A DNA stretch of 6,120 nucleotides from Bacilli bacterium (GCA_028698535.1 JAQVDA010000046.1:1-6120), one strand, 5' to 3'; counted from the stretch's first letter, positions 1 to 5,835 are shown. Program-made: numbers and translations. Notes: generated from the letters alone by a model not told the origin.

Positions 1-18
1 CCCTCTTACTAAAAACCA

Positions 19-47
19 TTTACAGAAATATCTAGATTTGTTATAAT
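19..47 (+). promoter_or_regulatory. Sigma-A type promoter of the rpsF operon
   Basis: A -35 hexamer TTTACA (19-24, one mismatch to TTGACA) is followed by a 17-bp spacer and a perfect -10 TATAAT (42-47). A TG dinucleotide at 39-40 makes it an extended -10 as well. The expected transcription start is near position 54, about 68 nt upstream of the rpsF start. Having a near-consensus -35, ideal spacing and an extended, perfect -10 together predicts a strong constitutive promoter, as expected for ribosomal protein genes. Position of the transcription start is inferred, not seen. Confidence 0.88.
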
Positions 48-53
48 GAAAAA

Positions 54-121
54 ACGAGTAAGTATATTACTCCTTGCTTCTTATTAAAGAAGAAGCCATT
101 AGACCAAAAGGAGGTGTAAAA
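54..121 (+). promoter_or_regulatory. rpsF 5' leader with two hairpins and a possible anti-Shine-Dalgarno switch
   Basis: The predicted leader starts with a perfect 6-bp hairpin, GAGTAA (56-61) with TTACTC (67-72), followed by a perfect 7-bp hairpin, GCTTCTT (76-82) with AAGAAGC (90-96). The strong ribosome binding site AAAAGGAGGTG (106-116) lies 5 nt before the ATG and is single-stranded in that fold. CTCCTT (70-75) is also exactly complementary to AAGGAG (108-113) inside the ribosome binding site. Forming that pair would break the first hairpin and leave the second one stacked inside. The leader could therefore be an autoregulatory site like the known S6:S18-binding leaders of rpsF operons. 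However, the CCG trinucleotide typical of that motif is not found anywhere in 1-121. The structures are read from the sequence; the switch is inference. Confidence 0.45.
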
Positions 122-412
122 ATGAGAACTTATGAAATAATGTTTATTGTGAGACCTGATTTAGAAGCGGACGCAATTAAGGAAGTAGTAAAAAAATACT
201 CTACTTTATTAGTTCAAAAGAAAGCCACAATCAAAAAAGAAGAAGGCTTAGACCAACGAGAATTAGCGTACGAAATAAAAAAGCACAAGTCAGGTTTTTA
301 TTATTTAATGCAAATTGAAACTGATGATTCTAAAGCTATAGAAGAGTTTGAACGTTTAGTTAGTATTGATAATGATATTATCCGTCATATGATTATAAGA
401 ATAGAAGAATAG
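122..412 (+). CDS. rpsF: 30S ribosomal protein S6
   Basis: This 96-residue protein is a full-length S6, which in the small subunit platform binds 16S rRNA as a heterodimer with S18. It shows the family pattern: an opening MRTYEIMFIVRPDL strand, the central RELAYEI block (residues 46-52), GFYYLMQIET, and the C-terminal DNDIIRHMIIRIEE. Bacillus S6 is about 95 residues and aligns along its whole length. The ATG at 122 was chosen over an in-frame ATG at 74 because it follows an excellent ribosome binding site (AAAAGGAGGTG, 106-116) and matches the family N-terminus; the 16 extra codons have no counterpart in S6. The usual WGKRRLAY motif reads LDQRELAY (43-50), so the normally common tryptophan is absent. 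It is the first gene of the operon, and its TAG stop overlaps the ribosome binding site of ssb. Confidence 0.97.
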   Translation: MRTYEIMFIVRPDLEADAIKEVVKKYSTLLVQKKATIKKEEGLDQRELAYEIKKHKSGFYYLMQIETDDSKAIEEFERLVSIDNDIIRHMIIRIEE

Positions 413-421
413 GAGAAAACA

Positions 422-877
422 ATGAATAAGGCTATTTTAATAGGAAGATTAACAAGAGATCCAGAGCTTAGACATACGGGGAACAACATACCTGTAGCCT
501 CTTTTTCAATTGCGATTAATAGACCATTTACTAACCAAAGTGGTGAACGAGATGTTGATTATATTAATATTGTAGTATGGAGAAAGCAAGCCGAGAATGT
601 TAGCAATTATTTATCACAAGGCAGTTTAGTGGCGGTTGAAGGGCGCATTCAGACTCGAAGTTATGACGCCCAAGACGGTACCAAAAGATATGTTACTGAA
701 GTAATCGCCGATAATGTGCAATTTTTAGAAAGTAAGCAACAAGCTCAGGCAAGAAACAAAGCTAATAATGATTATGATTTTAAAGAAGAAGAACCAGAAA
801 CAACTAATGTTGAAAATGACCCTTTCGCCGATTTTGGTTCTGATATTGAAATAAGTGACGACGAATTACCATTTTAA
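422..877 (+). CDS. ssb: Single-stranded DNA-binding protein
   Basis: This 151-residue protein coats single-stranded DNA during replication, repair and recombination, normally as a homotetramer. Residues 1 to about 104 are an OB fold with the typical start [19 protein letters not shown], then [15 protein letters not shown], the [14 protein letters not shown] strand and a closing [11 protein letters not shown] short, polar, acidic linker (about 105-140) rich in E, N and D follows. The extreme C-terminus DDELPF (146-151) is the acidic tip that recruits partner proteins such as primase, RecQ, RecO and PriA in bacteria; it matches the DDDIPF consensus with conservative changes. The ribosome binding site AGGAG (411-415) overlaps the rpsF TAG stop, so translation is probably coupled to rpsF. 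The position between rpsF and rpsR is the classical Firmicute arrangement. Confidence 0.97.
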   Translation: MNKAILIGRLTRDPELRHTGNNIPVASFSIAINRPFTNQSGERDVDYINIVVWRKQAENVSNYLSQGSLVAVEGRIQTRSYDAQDGTKRYVTEVIADNVQFLESKQQAQARNKANNDYDFKEEEPETTNVENDPFADFGSDIEISDDELPF

Positions 878-891
878 AAAGGAGGGAAACA

Positions 892-1107
892 ATGCGAGAA
901 GGATACCGTAAGCGAAAGAAGATATGTCAGTTATGCGCTGGGAAAACTTTAAATTATAAGGATATTGATTTATTGAAAAAATATATTAATGAAAAAGGCA
1001 AGATTTTACCAAGAAGAATGACTGGCACTTGTTCAAAACATCAACGTTATATAACCGAACAAATCAAAAGAGCGCGTTTTATGGCCCTATTACCTTTTGC
1101 CAGGTAA
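892..1107 (+). CDS. rpsR: 30S ribosomal protein S18, four-ligand zinc-type (C+) form
   Basis: This 71-residue protein is S18, the partner of S6 in the 30S platform. Diagnostic blocks are IDYKDI-like DIDLLKKYI (24-32), [19 protein letters not shown] (34-52) and the C-terminal [12 protein letters not shown]. Cys12 and Cys15 (CQLC) together with Cys47 and His50 (CSKH) form a complete CxxC...CxxH set, the potential zinc-binding version of S18. Bacillus subtilis S18 lacks these ligands, whereas actinobacterial S18 versions carry them. The ATG is preceded by a strong ribosome binding site (AAAAAGGAGGG ending at 886). The protein has a shorter N-terminal tail than the 79-residue Bacillus form. It lies 14 nt after ssb and is followed by a 26-nt gap before rplI. 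Confidence 0.96.
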   Translation: MREGYRKRKKICQLCAGKTLNYKDIDLLKKYINEKGKILPRRMTGTCSKHQRYITEQIKRARFMALLPFAR

Positions 1108-1133
1108 AAGAGGGTTAACTCTAAGGAGGTAAA

Positions 1134-1580
1134 ATGAAAGTAATCTTTATTAAGGATTTAAAAGGGCAAGGAAAAAAAGGGGAGATTAAAGAAGTTAAGG
1201 ATGGTTTTGGGAAAAATTTTCTAATTAAAAAAGGCTACGCGGTTTTATTAACAAGCGGTAGTAAACAAAAATTGGAACAGGAGGTTGCTAAACAAGAAAC
1301 AGAAGTCAAAAGGCAACTCCACGAAGCCTTGGTGTTAAAAAAGAAAATGGAGGAACAGGAATTGATATTTCTGGTTAAAACAGGCCTCAAAGATAAAATG
1401 TTTGGCAGTATAACCAGCGGTCAAATTGCTGATGAGTTAACCACCAAAGGCTACGATGTTAATAAGAAAAACATTCTTTTAAAAGACCCCCTTGTTCTAT
1501 TAGGGCAACATAAGATTTTAATACAACTGCCACAACAAGTAAAAGCCCAAGTTAAAGTAACAATTAAGAAAGCCCAATAG
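1134..1580 (+). CDS. rplI: 50S ribosomal protein L9
   Basis: This 148-residue protein is a full-length L9, which binds 23S rRNA near the L1 stalk and supports reading-frame maintenance. The N-terminal rRNA-binding domain (1 to about 41) shows the signature LKGQGKKGEIKEVKDGFGKN with FLIKKGYAV. A long, charged linker helix (about 42-76, rich in K, E and Q) follows. The C-terminal domain (about 77-148) contains the typical KMFGSITSGQIADEL block and ends in a lysine-rich strand. The start is set by the near-perfect ribosome binding site TAAGGAGGT (1122-1130) 3 nt before the ATG. It sits 26 nt after rpsR with no terminator between, so it is very likely in the rpsF transcript. In Bacillus the gdpP gene lies directly upstream of rplI; here it is not present. 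Confidence 0.97.
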   Translation: MKVIFIKDLKGQGKKGEIKEVKDGFGKNFLIKKGYAVLLTSGSKQKLEQEVAKQETEVKRQLHEALVLKKKMEEQELIFLVKTGLKDKMFGSITSGQIADELTTKGYDVNKKNILLKDPLVLLGQHKILIQLPQQVKAQVKVTIKKAQ

Positions 1581-1591
1581 AATGATAGTAG

Positions 1592-1630
1592 AAAAGTATG
1601 TGATTATGATTACGCAAGCGCATATTTTTT
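1592..1630 (+). terminator. Weak terminator-like hairpin after rplI
   Basis: An imperfect 11-bp AT-rich stem can form between 1592-1602 and 1619-1629 (with two G-T wobbles) around a 16-nt loop. Its 3' arm runs into six consecutive T (1625-1630). The stem is poor in G-C pairs and the loop is large, so it would at most attenuate read-through from rplI into dnaB. The T run merges with the extended -10 of the next promoter. This is a tentative call. Confidence 0.25.
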
Positions 1631-1638
1631 GTTATAAT
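1628..1638 (+). promoter_or_regulatory. Extended -10 promoter of the dnaB block
   Basis: A perfect TATAAT (1633-1638) is preceded by TGT (1630-1632), giving an extended -10. The 11-mer TTTGTTATAAT is identical to the one in the rpsF promoter (37-47). The hexamer 17 bp upstream, TTACGC (1610-1615), is a poor -35 match, so this promoter would rely on the extended -10. The predicted start is near 1645, giving a leader of about 47 nt before the dnaB ATG. It would let dnaB and the three downstream genes be expressed separately from the ribosomal protein genes. Confidence 0.7.
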
Positions 1639-1691
1639 AGTAACTACTAAATGTCACAGAAAAAGCATTGGTTGGAAAATGGAGTGATATA

Positions 1692-3044
1692 ATGACCGGG
1701 AAAACATTGCCTCATAATATAGAAGCCGAACAATCAGTTTTAGGCGCCATGTTTTTATCAAAATATGCGTTACAACGAGCCGTTGAAACATTAGTAGAAG
1801 AAATGTTTTATGTTGATGCGCACGGGAAGATATTTAATGGTATAAAATCTTTGGCGGATAAAAATACGCCCATTGATATAACCACAGTTACAGCGGAACT
1901 AGATAATAAGAAAGTGTTAAAACACATCGGTGGCGTTGAGTATCTAAGTGAAATAATTAACGTTGTTCCGACCGCCGCTAATATTGATTACTATATTAAA
2001 ATAGTAGAGGAAAAAGCTATTATAAGGAAATTAATAGAAGTGGCCACAGAGATTGCCAATATTAGTTACAATAAAGAGGGCTCAACTAATGAAATATTAG
2101 ACGAAGCTGAAAAGAAAATTTTTAGTGTCGTCAAAACTAGAAAAACAACGGAATTTAAAAAGATACAAGAAGTCCTATTTAAAACTCAATCAGATTTGGA
2201 AAAACTTTCCCAAAAACAGACGGAAATTACTGGACTGGCTACTGGTTTTGTTGATTTTGACCGACTAACAACGGGATTGCATGAAAACGAATTAATCATT
2301 GTCGCATCTCGTCCCGCGATGGGTAAAACGGCGTTAGCTTTAAATATAGCGACCTTTGTTGCCGCCAATAGTGATAAAACGGTGGCTTTATTTACCTTAG
2401 AAATGGGCGCGGAACAACTAGCGATGCGTATGATCAGTTCGTTAGGACAAATTGAGGGAAACAAATTAAGAACCGGGAAATTATATCATAACGATTGGAA
2501 GAAGGTAAATGAAGCGATAAGCCAGTTAGCTGATGCGAAAATATATATTGACGATACGGCCGGTATTAATGTTGGCGAAATTAGAGCCAAATGTCGTCGC
2601 CTAGCTAGTTCAGAAGAAGGATTAGGTCTAATTATTATTGACTACTTACAGTTAATTCAAGGAACAACTAGATATGCTGGCAACCGCCAACAAGAAGTAT
2701 CGGAAATATCGCGGGCTTTAAAAACCATGGCAATGGAATTAGATGTTCCGGTCATTGCCCTAGCCCAATTATCACGCGCTGTTGAAGCGCGCGAGGATAA
2801 AAAACCTTTAATGATGGATTTAAGGGAATCTGGCTCGATTGAACAGGATGCTGATATAGTTGCTTTTCTATATCGTGAGGATTATTATAAAAAAGAATCT
2901 CGTTTGGATAATAACACTAGTATTAGTGAGTTAATTATAGGGAAACATCGTAATGGGCCAACCGGAACCGTTGAATTATTATTTAAAAGGGATACCAGTA
3001 CGTTTTTAAATTATAATAAACAACCAGAAAGTGAAAACAGGTGA
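1692..3044 (+). CDS. dnaB: Replicative DNA helicase (DnaB family; DnaC in Bacillus naming)
   Basis: This 450-residue protein is the hexameric 5'-3' helicase that unwinds the replication fork and interacts with primase. The N-terminal domain starts with the signature PHNIEAEQSVLGAMF and covers about residues 1-110; a linker follows, and the RecA-like motor is at about 170-440. Walker A is RPAMGKT (207-213, Lys212), the catalytic glutamate lies in FTLEMG (Glu237), Walker B is LIIIDYLQLI (Asp317), then LAQLSRAVEAR and the DLRESGSIEQDAD block. The likely arginine finger is Arg420 in KHRNGPTGTV. The ATG at 1692 is preferred over an in-frame TTG at 1668 because GGAGTGAT (1681-1688) precedes it and family N-termini begin here. 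The TGA stop lies inside the ribosome binding site of the next gene. All motor residues are intact and there is no intein. Confidence 0.97.
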   Translation: MTGKTLPHNIEAEQSVLGAMFLSKYALQRAVETLVEEMFYVDAHGKIFNGIKSLADKNTPIDITTVTAELDNKKVLKHIGGVEYLSEIINVVPTAANIDYYIKIVEEKAIIRKLIEVATEIANISYNKEGSTNEILDEAEKKIFSVVKTRKTTEFKKIQEVLFKTQSDLEKLSQKQTEITGLATGFVDFDRLTTGLHENELIIVASRPAMGKTALALNIATFVAANSDKTVALFTLEMGAEQLAMRMISSLGQIEGNKLRTGKLYHNDWKKVNEAISQLADAKIYIDDTAGINVGEIRAKCRRLASSEEGLGLIIIDYLQLIQGTTRYAGNRQQEVSEISRALKTMAMELDVPVIALAQLSRAVEAREDKKPLMMDLRESGSIEQDADIVAFLYREDYYKKESRLDNNTSISELIIGKHRNGPTGTVELLFKRDTSTFLNYNKQPESENR

Positions 3045-3048
3045 AATA

Positions 3049-4512
3049 ATGAATAATTATTCTAAAGATTTTACATGGTTAATTATAGCGGTTATTATAA
3101 CGACCGTTATATTTTTACTAGGTTTTTATAAAGTGAGTGGTGAAACACCTAACATTGGTTACCGTGTTTATTTGGATGGCCAATCTCTAGGCTTTATTAG
3201 AAAAAAAGAAGCCCTAGAAACTTATATTAACCAACAACAAACGAAATTAAAAGAGCAATATAATGTTGATAAAATATACGCCCCTATTGGCTTAGAAATA
3301 GAAAAAGAACTAACCTACCATAAAAACTATTTACCAGCTAGTACTATCTATAATAAAATAAAACATTCAAAGCCCTTTACCGTTGAGGGCTATGCTATTA
3401 CTATTAAAGGCCTAAATGAAACCAAGGTAAACGTTATTGATCAAGACGTTTTTTTAAAGGCCGCCGACAAAACTATTAAGGGTTTTGTTGACCCCGAGGA
3501 ATATGAAAGATTTTTAGCTAATGTTGATAAGAAAATTACCGATGTTGGTCGTAAAATAGAGGACATCTATATTGACGAAGAGATAACTATTAAGAGAGTT
3601 TTAATTTCTACCAATGAATTAATTTTTACAGATGTGGATTTATTATCAAAATATTTATTGTTTGGTACCCTAGAGGAACAAGAAACCTATATTGTTCAAC
3701 CAGGTGATAACATTGAAAAGGTAGCCTTTAATAACATGCTTAGTATTGATGAGTTTATGGTTGCCAACCCGGAATTTACGGATATTAATAACCTTTTATA
3801 CCCGACCCAACAAGTAAATATTGGCTTAATTAATCCGAAATTTAGTGTTGTCGTTGAGGAACACGTCGTGGAAAGACAAGTTAAAAAATATAAAACGGAG
3901 ATTAAATACGATCATAATTTGTTGGTCGGGAATGGTTATGAGACTCAAGCGGGGGTGGATGGCGAAGAGTTAGTTACTCAAAAAATTAAAACAATTAATG
4001 GGAAAATAGAGGATGTAGTGGTCGTTAGTTTTGAAGAGGTAAGACCCGCTATAAATAGAATTTATGTTCAAGGAGGTAAGGCTATAATAACGGTAGGACA
4101 TAGTGGTTTATGGGCTTGGCCAACCGCGACCCCTTACATTATTACTAGCCCGTATGGACCAAGATGGGGGACCATTCATGAAGCTATTGATATTGCTGGT
4201 TCTGGTTATAACTCACCAATTTATGCGGCTAATAACGGTGTCGTTGAAACAGCTAGTTATGGTTATCGCAGCGGCAACTATATCATTATTAATCATAATA
4301 ATGGTTATTATACTTGGTATGGACACTTAGCAAAGATGTATGTTAGAAAGGGTCAAGTGGTTGAAAGGGGGCAAATAATAGGAACGATGGGTAATACTGG
4401 TTATCACCCATTAACAAATAGAAGAGTTGGTACTCACCTTCACTATGGTGTTTATATCGGCTTCCCTTATCGCGGAGGATATTCAGTTCCACCACTAACG
4501 TTATATAGGTGA
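3049..4512 (+). CDS. Membrane-anchored LysM-G5-M23 peptidoglycan endopeptidase
   Basis: This 487-residue protein is probably a cell-wall hydrolase acting outside the membrane. A single N-terminal membrane segment (about residues 8-27) with no lipobox is followed by an extracellular region of unassigned fold (about 30-213). A LysM peptidoglycan-binding domain follows (about 214-260, beginning YIVQPGDN), then a G5 domain (about 266-342) and a C-terminal M23 LytM-type metallopeptidase (about 365-480). By comparison with LytM the zinc ligands are His377 and Asp381 (HEAID) and His465, with catalytic His426 (YGHL) and His463 (HLH); all are present, so it looks active. Two oddities: HxGxD reads HEAID, and the loop between His426 and His463 is about six residues longer than in LytM. 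ATG 3049 is chosen over GTG 3031 because AGGTGA (3039-3044) precedes it. It occupies the place of walRK between dnaB and walJ. Confidence 0.9.
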   Translation: MNNYSKDFTWLIIAVIITTVIFLLGFYKVSGETPNIGYRVYLDGQSLGFIRKKEALETYINQQQTKLKEQYNVDKIYAPIGLEIEKELTYHKNYLPASTIYNKIKHSKPFTVEGYAITIKGLNETKVNVIDQDVFLKAADKTIKGFVDPEEYERFLANVDKKITDVGRKIEDIYIDEEITIKRVLISTNELIFTDVDLLSKYLLFGTLEEQETYIVQPGDNIEKVAFNNMLSIDEFMVANPEFTDINNLLYPTQQVNIGLINPKFSVVVEEHVVERQVKKYKTEIKYDHNLLVGNGYETQAGVDGEELVTQKIKTINGKIEDVVVVSFEEVRPAINRIYVQGGKAIITVGHSGLWAWPTATPYIITSPYGPRWGTIHEAIDIAGSGYNSPIYAANNGVVETASYGYRSGNYIIINHNNGYYTWYGHLAKMYVRKGQVVERGQIIGTMGNTGYHPLTNRRVGTHLHYGVYIGFPYRGGYSVPPLTLYR

Positions 4513-4516
4513 TATT

Positions 4517-5275
4517 ATGAAAATAGCAGTTTTAGGTAGTGGCTCAAAAGGAAATTGTACCTATATTGAATATAAAAACACCAAAATACTAATTGATTTT
4601 GGTTTGCCAGTTAGTTATGTTAAAAAAAAATTAAATAAAATAGGAATTAATTATAAAGATATCGATGGGATACTAATAAGCCATACCCATATTGATCATA
4701 TAAAAGGCTTATCAACGCTATATAAGTTAGTATCCCCGGCTTTATATATTACTGAAGGCATGCAAGAGGTAAAAAAAATCACCTCTAATTATTACTGTTT
4801 AAAAGAAGAAGGTATAAAGTTAAAAGACTTATTTATTAACACCATACCTACTTCCCACGATGTTACAGAATCAGTCGGTTTTATTATTAAAGGCGGCGAG
4901 AAAGAATTAGTATATATTACTGATACGGGATATATAAATCATAGAAAAATATCCGCCTTAAAAAACAAACACCTCTATGTTTTAGAAAGTAATCATGATG
5001 TGGAAATGTTACTAAAAGGTCCCTATCCATATCATATTAAACAGAGAATATTAAGCGATATTGGCCATCTTTCCAATAAAGAAGCTTCTCGTTATTTGGC
5101 AGAGTTAATAGGGGAAAAGACAAAATCCATTATACTAGCGCACTTAAGTGAGCAAAATAATTGTGAAGAACTAGCGTTAAAAACTCTAAAGGATGTGTTG
5201 AATAAGAAGAACAAAAACGTTGATAAGATCGTTTTATCAAAACAACACGAAGCAACCGAATTAATTGAGGTATAG
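4517..5275 (+). CDS. walJ: Metallo-beta-lactamase-fold protein of the WalJ/YycJ family
   Basis: This 252-residue protein is a cytoplasmic metallo-hydrolase of the YycJ (WalJ) family. Family members are predicted or shown to have nuclease activity and have been linked to coordinating cell division with replication or repair and to wall homeostasis. Metal-binding motifs seen are HTHIDH (56-61), His114 in PTSHDV, Asp136 in YITDTG and His209 in LAHLSEQNN. The family blocks GSGSKGNCTYIE (7-18), LESNHD (156-161) and GHLSNKEA (183-190) are also present, which separates it from RNase J and RNase Z. The ribosome binding site AGGTGAT (4507-4513) contains the TGA stop of the M23 gene, only 4 nt before this start, so translation is likely coupled. 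In Bacillus walJ ends the walRK operon; here no walR, walK, yycH or yycI is in the window. The exact substrate is not known. Confidence 0.93.
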   Translation: MKIAVLGSGSKGNCTYIEYKNTKILIDFGLPVSYVKKKLNKIGINYKDIDGILISHTHIDHIKGLSTLYKLVSPALYITEGMQEVKKITSNYYCLKEEGIKLKDLFINTIPTSHDVTESVGFIIKGGEKELVYITDTGYINHRKISALKNKHLYVLESNHDVEMLLKGPYPYHIKQRILSDIGHLSNKEASRYLAELIGEKTKSIILAHLSEQNNCEELALKTLKDVLNKKNKNVDKIVLSKQHEATELIEV

Positions 5276-5282
5276 GTGAGAT

Positions 5283-5735
5283 ATGATAAAAATAATATGG
5301 GTTGGTAAGATTAAAGAAACCTCCTATAAAGAAGCCGTTGATGAGTATTTAAAGAGGCTATCGCGTTATACCAAAATTCAAGCAATGGAAATTGCTGACG
5401 AAAAAGGAGATAACCAAGACCGCGTTTTAGGACGAGAAAAAGACAGAATATTATCTAAAATTAAAGATAGAGACTATCTTGTCGTTTTAGATAGAAGCGG
5501 AGATAAGTTTGATAGTATCGGACTAGCCGATAAAATTAATAGTATCTTATTAAACCATAACGTTACCTTCGTAATAGGCTCATCACATGGCTTACATAAC
5601 ATTATTATCAAAAGAGCTAATCTTAAATTGTCCTTTTCAGATTTAACCTTTCCACATCAATTATTCAGAGTCATCTTTTTAGAACAATTATATCGAGCCT
5701 TTAAAATAATTAATAATGAAACTTATCATAAATAA
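5283..5735 (+). CDS. rlmH: 23S rRNA (pseudouridine1915-N3)-methyltransferase RlmH
   Basis: This 150-residue protein is a SPOUT-family methyltransferase that uses S-adenosylmethionine to methylate N3 of pseudouridine 1915 in helix 69 of 23S rRNA, on assembled 70S ribosomes. The C-terminal trefoil-knot motifs are clear: FVIGSSHG (96-103), LSFSDLTFPHQLFR (116-129), EQLYRAFKI (134-142) and the terminal ETYHK (146-150). Length is close to the usual 155-160 residues and the tail is complete. The second glycine of the usual IGGS motif is serine here, a mild change. The ribosome binding site AGGTGAG (5274-5280) overlaps the walJ TAG stop. It is the last gene of the dnaB block, since a terminator follows about 20 nt after the stop. 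The walJ-rlmH neighbourhood is typical of Firmicutes. Confidence 0.96.
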   Translation: MIKIIWVGKIKETSYKEAVDEYLKRLSRYTKIQAMEIADEKGDNQDRVLGREKDRILSKIKDRDYLVVLDRSGDKFDSIGLADKINSILLNHNVTFVIGSSHGLHNIIIKRANLKLSFSDLTFPHQLFRVIFLEQLYRAFKIINNETYHK

Positions 5736-5756
5736 TAAGTAAAAAAGTTATACTTT
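5721..5756 (+). repeat. Two small inverted repeats at the 3' end of rlmH
   Basis: ACTTAT (5721-5726) is perfectly complementary to ATAAGT (5735-5740) around the last codons and the stop of rlmH. AAAGT (5744-5748) pairs with ACTTT (5752-5756) with a 3-nt loop, directly abutting the terminator stem. Both are AT-rich and weak. They may help stabilise the mRNA end or simply reflect base composition. Confidence 0.4.
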
Positions 5757-5782
5757 AGAGGGGATAAAATCCGCTCTTTTTT
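5757..5782 (+). terminator. Rho-independent terminator after rlmH
   Basis: Arms 5757-5765 (AGAGGGGAT) and 5769-5777 (ATCCGCTCT) form a 9-position stem with one central G-G mismatch and a tight AAA loop, followed by six T (5777-5782). This is the most G-C-rich hairpin in the window and sits 21 nt after the rlmH stop, so it most likely ends the dnaB-M23-walJ-rlmH transcript and separates it from the prepilin gene. Confidence 0.8.
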
Positions 5783-5805
5783 ATTGGATAAACAACAATA
5801 ATAAT

Positions 5806-5835
5806 TTGACATATTATACCAAAAACCATTAAAAA
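5806..5835 (+). promoter_or_regulatory. Candidate promoter for the prepilin gene
   Basis: A perfect -35 hexamer TTGACA (5806-5811) lies after the terminator. The best -10 at suitable distance is TAAAAA (5830-5835, 18-bp spacer, four of six matches); there is no TG extension. TATGAT (5856-5861) and TATAAG (5866-5871) are better -10 hexamers but lack a -35 at the right distance. Some promoter is expected because the terminator precedes and the gene follows, but which -10 is used is unclear. The rest of the 163-nt gap (5736-5898) shows no gene or RNA that I recognise. Confidence 0.35.

Noticed and set aside
74..121. N-terminal extension of rpsF from an in-frame ATG at 74
   Set aside because: The 16 added codons overlap the predicted leader hairpins, have no ribosome binding site and no counterpart in S6; the ATG at 122 has a near-perfect site.
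1668..1691. TTG start for dnaB
   Set aside because: No ribosome binding site precedes it, while the ATG at 1692 has GGAGTGAT and matches family N-termini.
2186..2464. Reverse-strand open frame of 92 codons
   Set aside because: It lies wholly inside the conserved motor domain of dnaB, has no recognisable domain and is a shadow.
3012..3017. TATAAT just before the M23 gene as an internal promoter
   Set aside because: No -35 at 16-18 bp and no TG extension; the hexamer encodes part of the DnaB tail and is expected by chance in AT-rich DNA.
4083..4088. TATAAT inside the M23 gene as a promoter for walJ
   Set aside because: No supporting -35 or TG extension, and it lies more than 400 bp upstream of walJ within coding sequence.
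4103..4330. Second-frame open frame of 75 codons
   Set aside because: It overlaps the conserved M23 catalytic domain in another frame and its low-complexity hydrophobic translation resembles no family I know.
3042..4512. Reading TGA as tryptophan (Mycoplasma code)
   Set aside because: All tryptophans at conserved or plausible positions are TGG and there is no in-frame TGA; reading through the two TGA stops would only add short tails that overlap the next genes.
5784..5792. DnaA box-like TTGGATAA near the terminator
   Set aside because: It has at least two mismatches to TGTGGATAA and no second box nearby, so an origin is not supported.
11..5830. Repeat of AAAAACCATT at 11-20 and 5821-5830 as a shared operator
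   Set aside because: A 10-mer this rich in A is likely to recur by chance, and its position relative to the two promoters differs.
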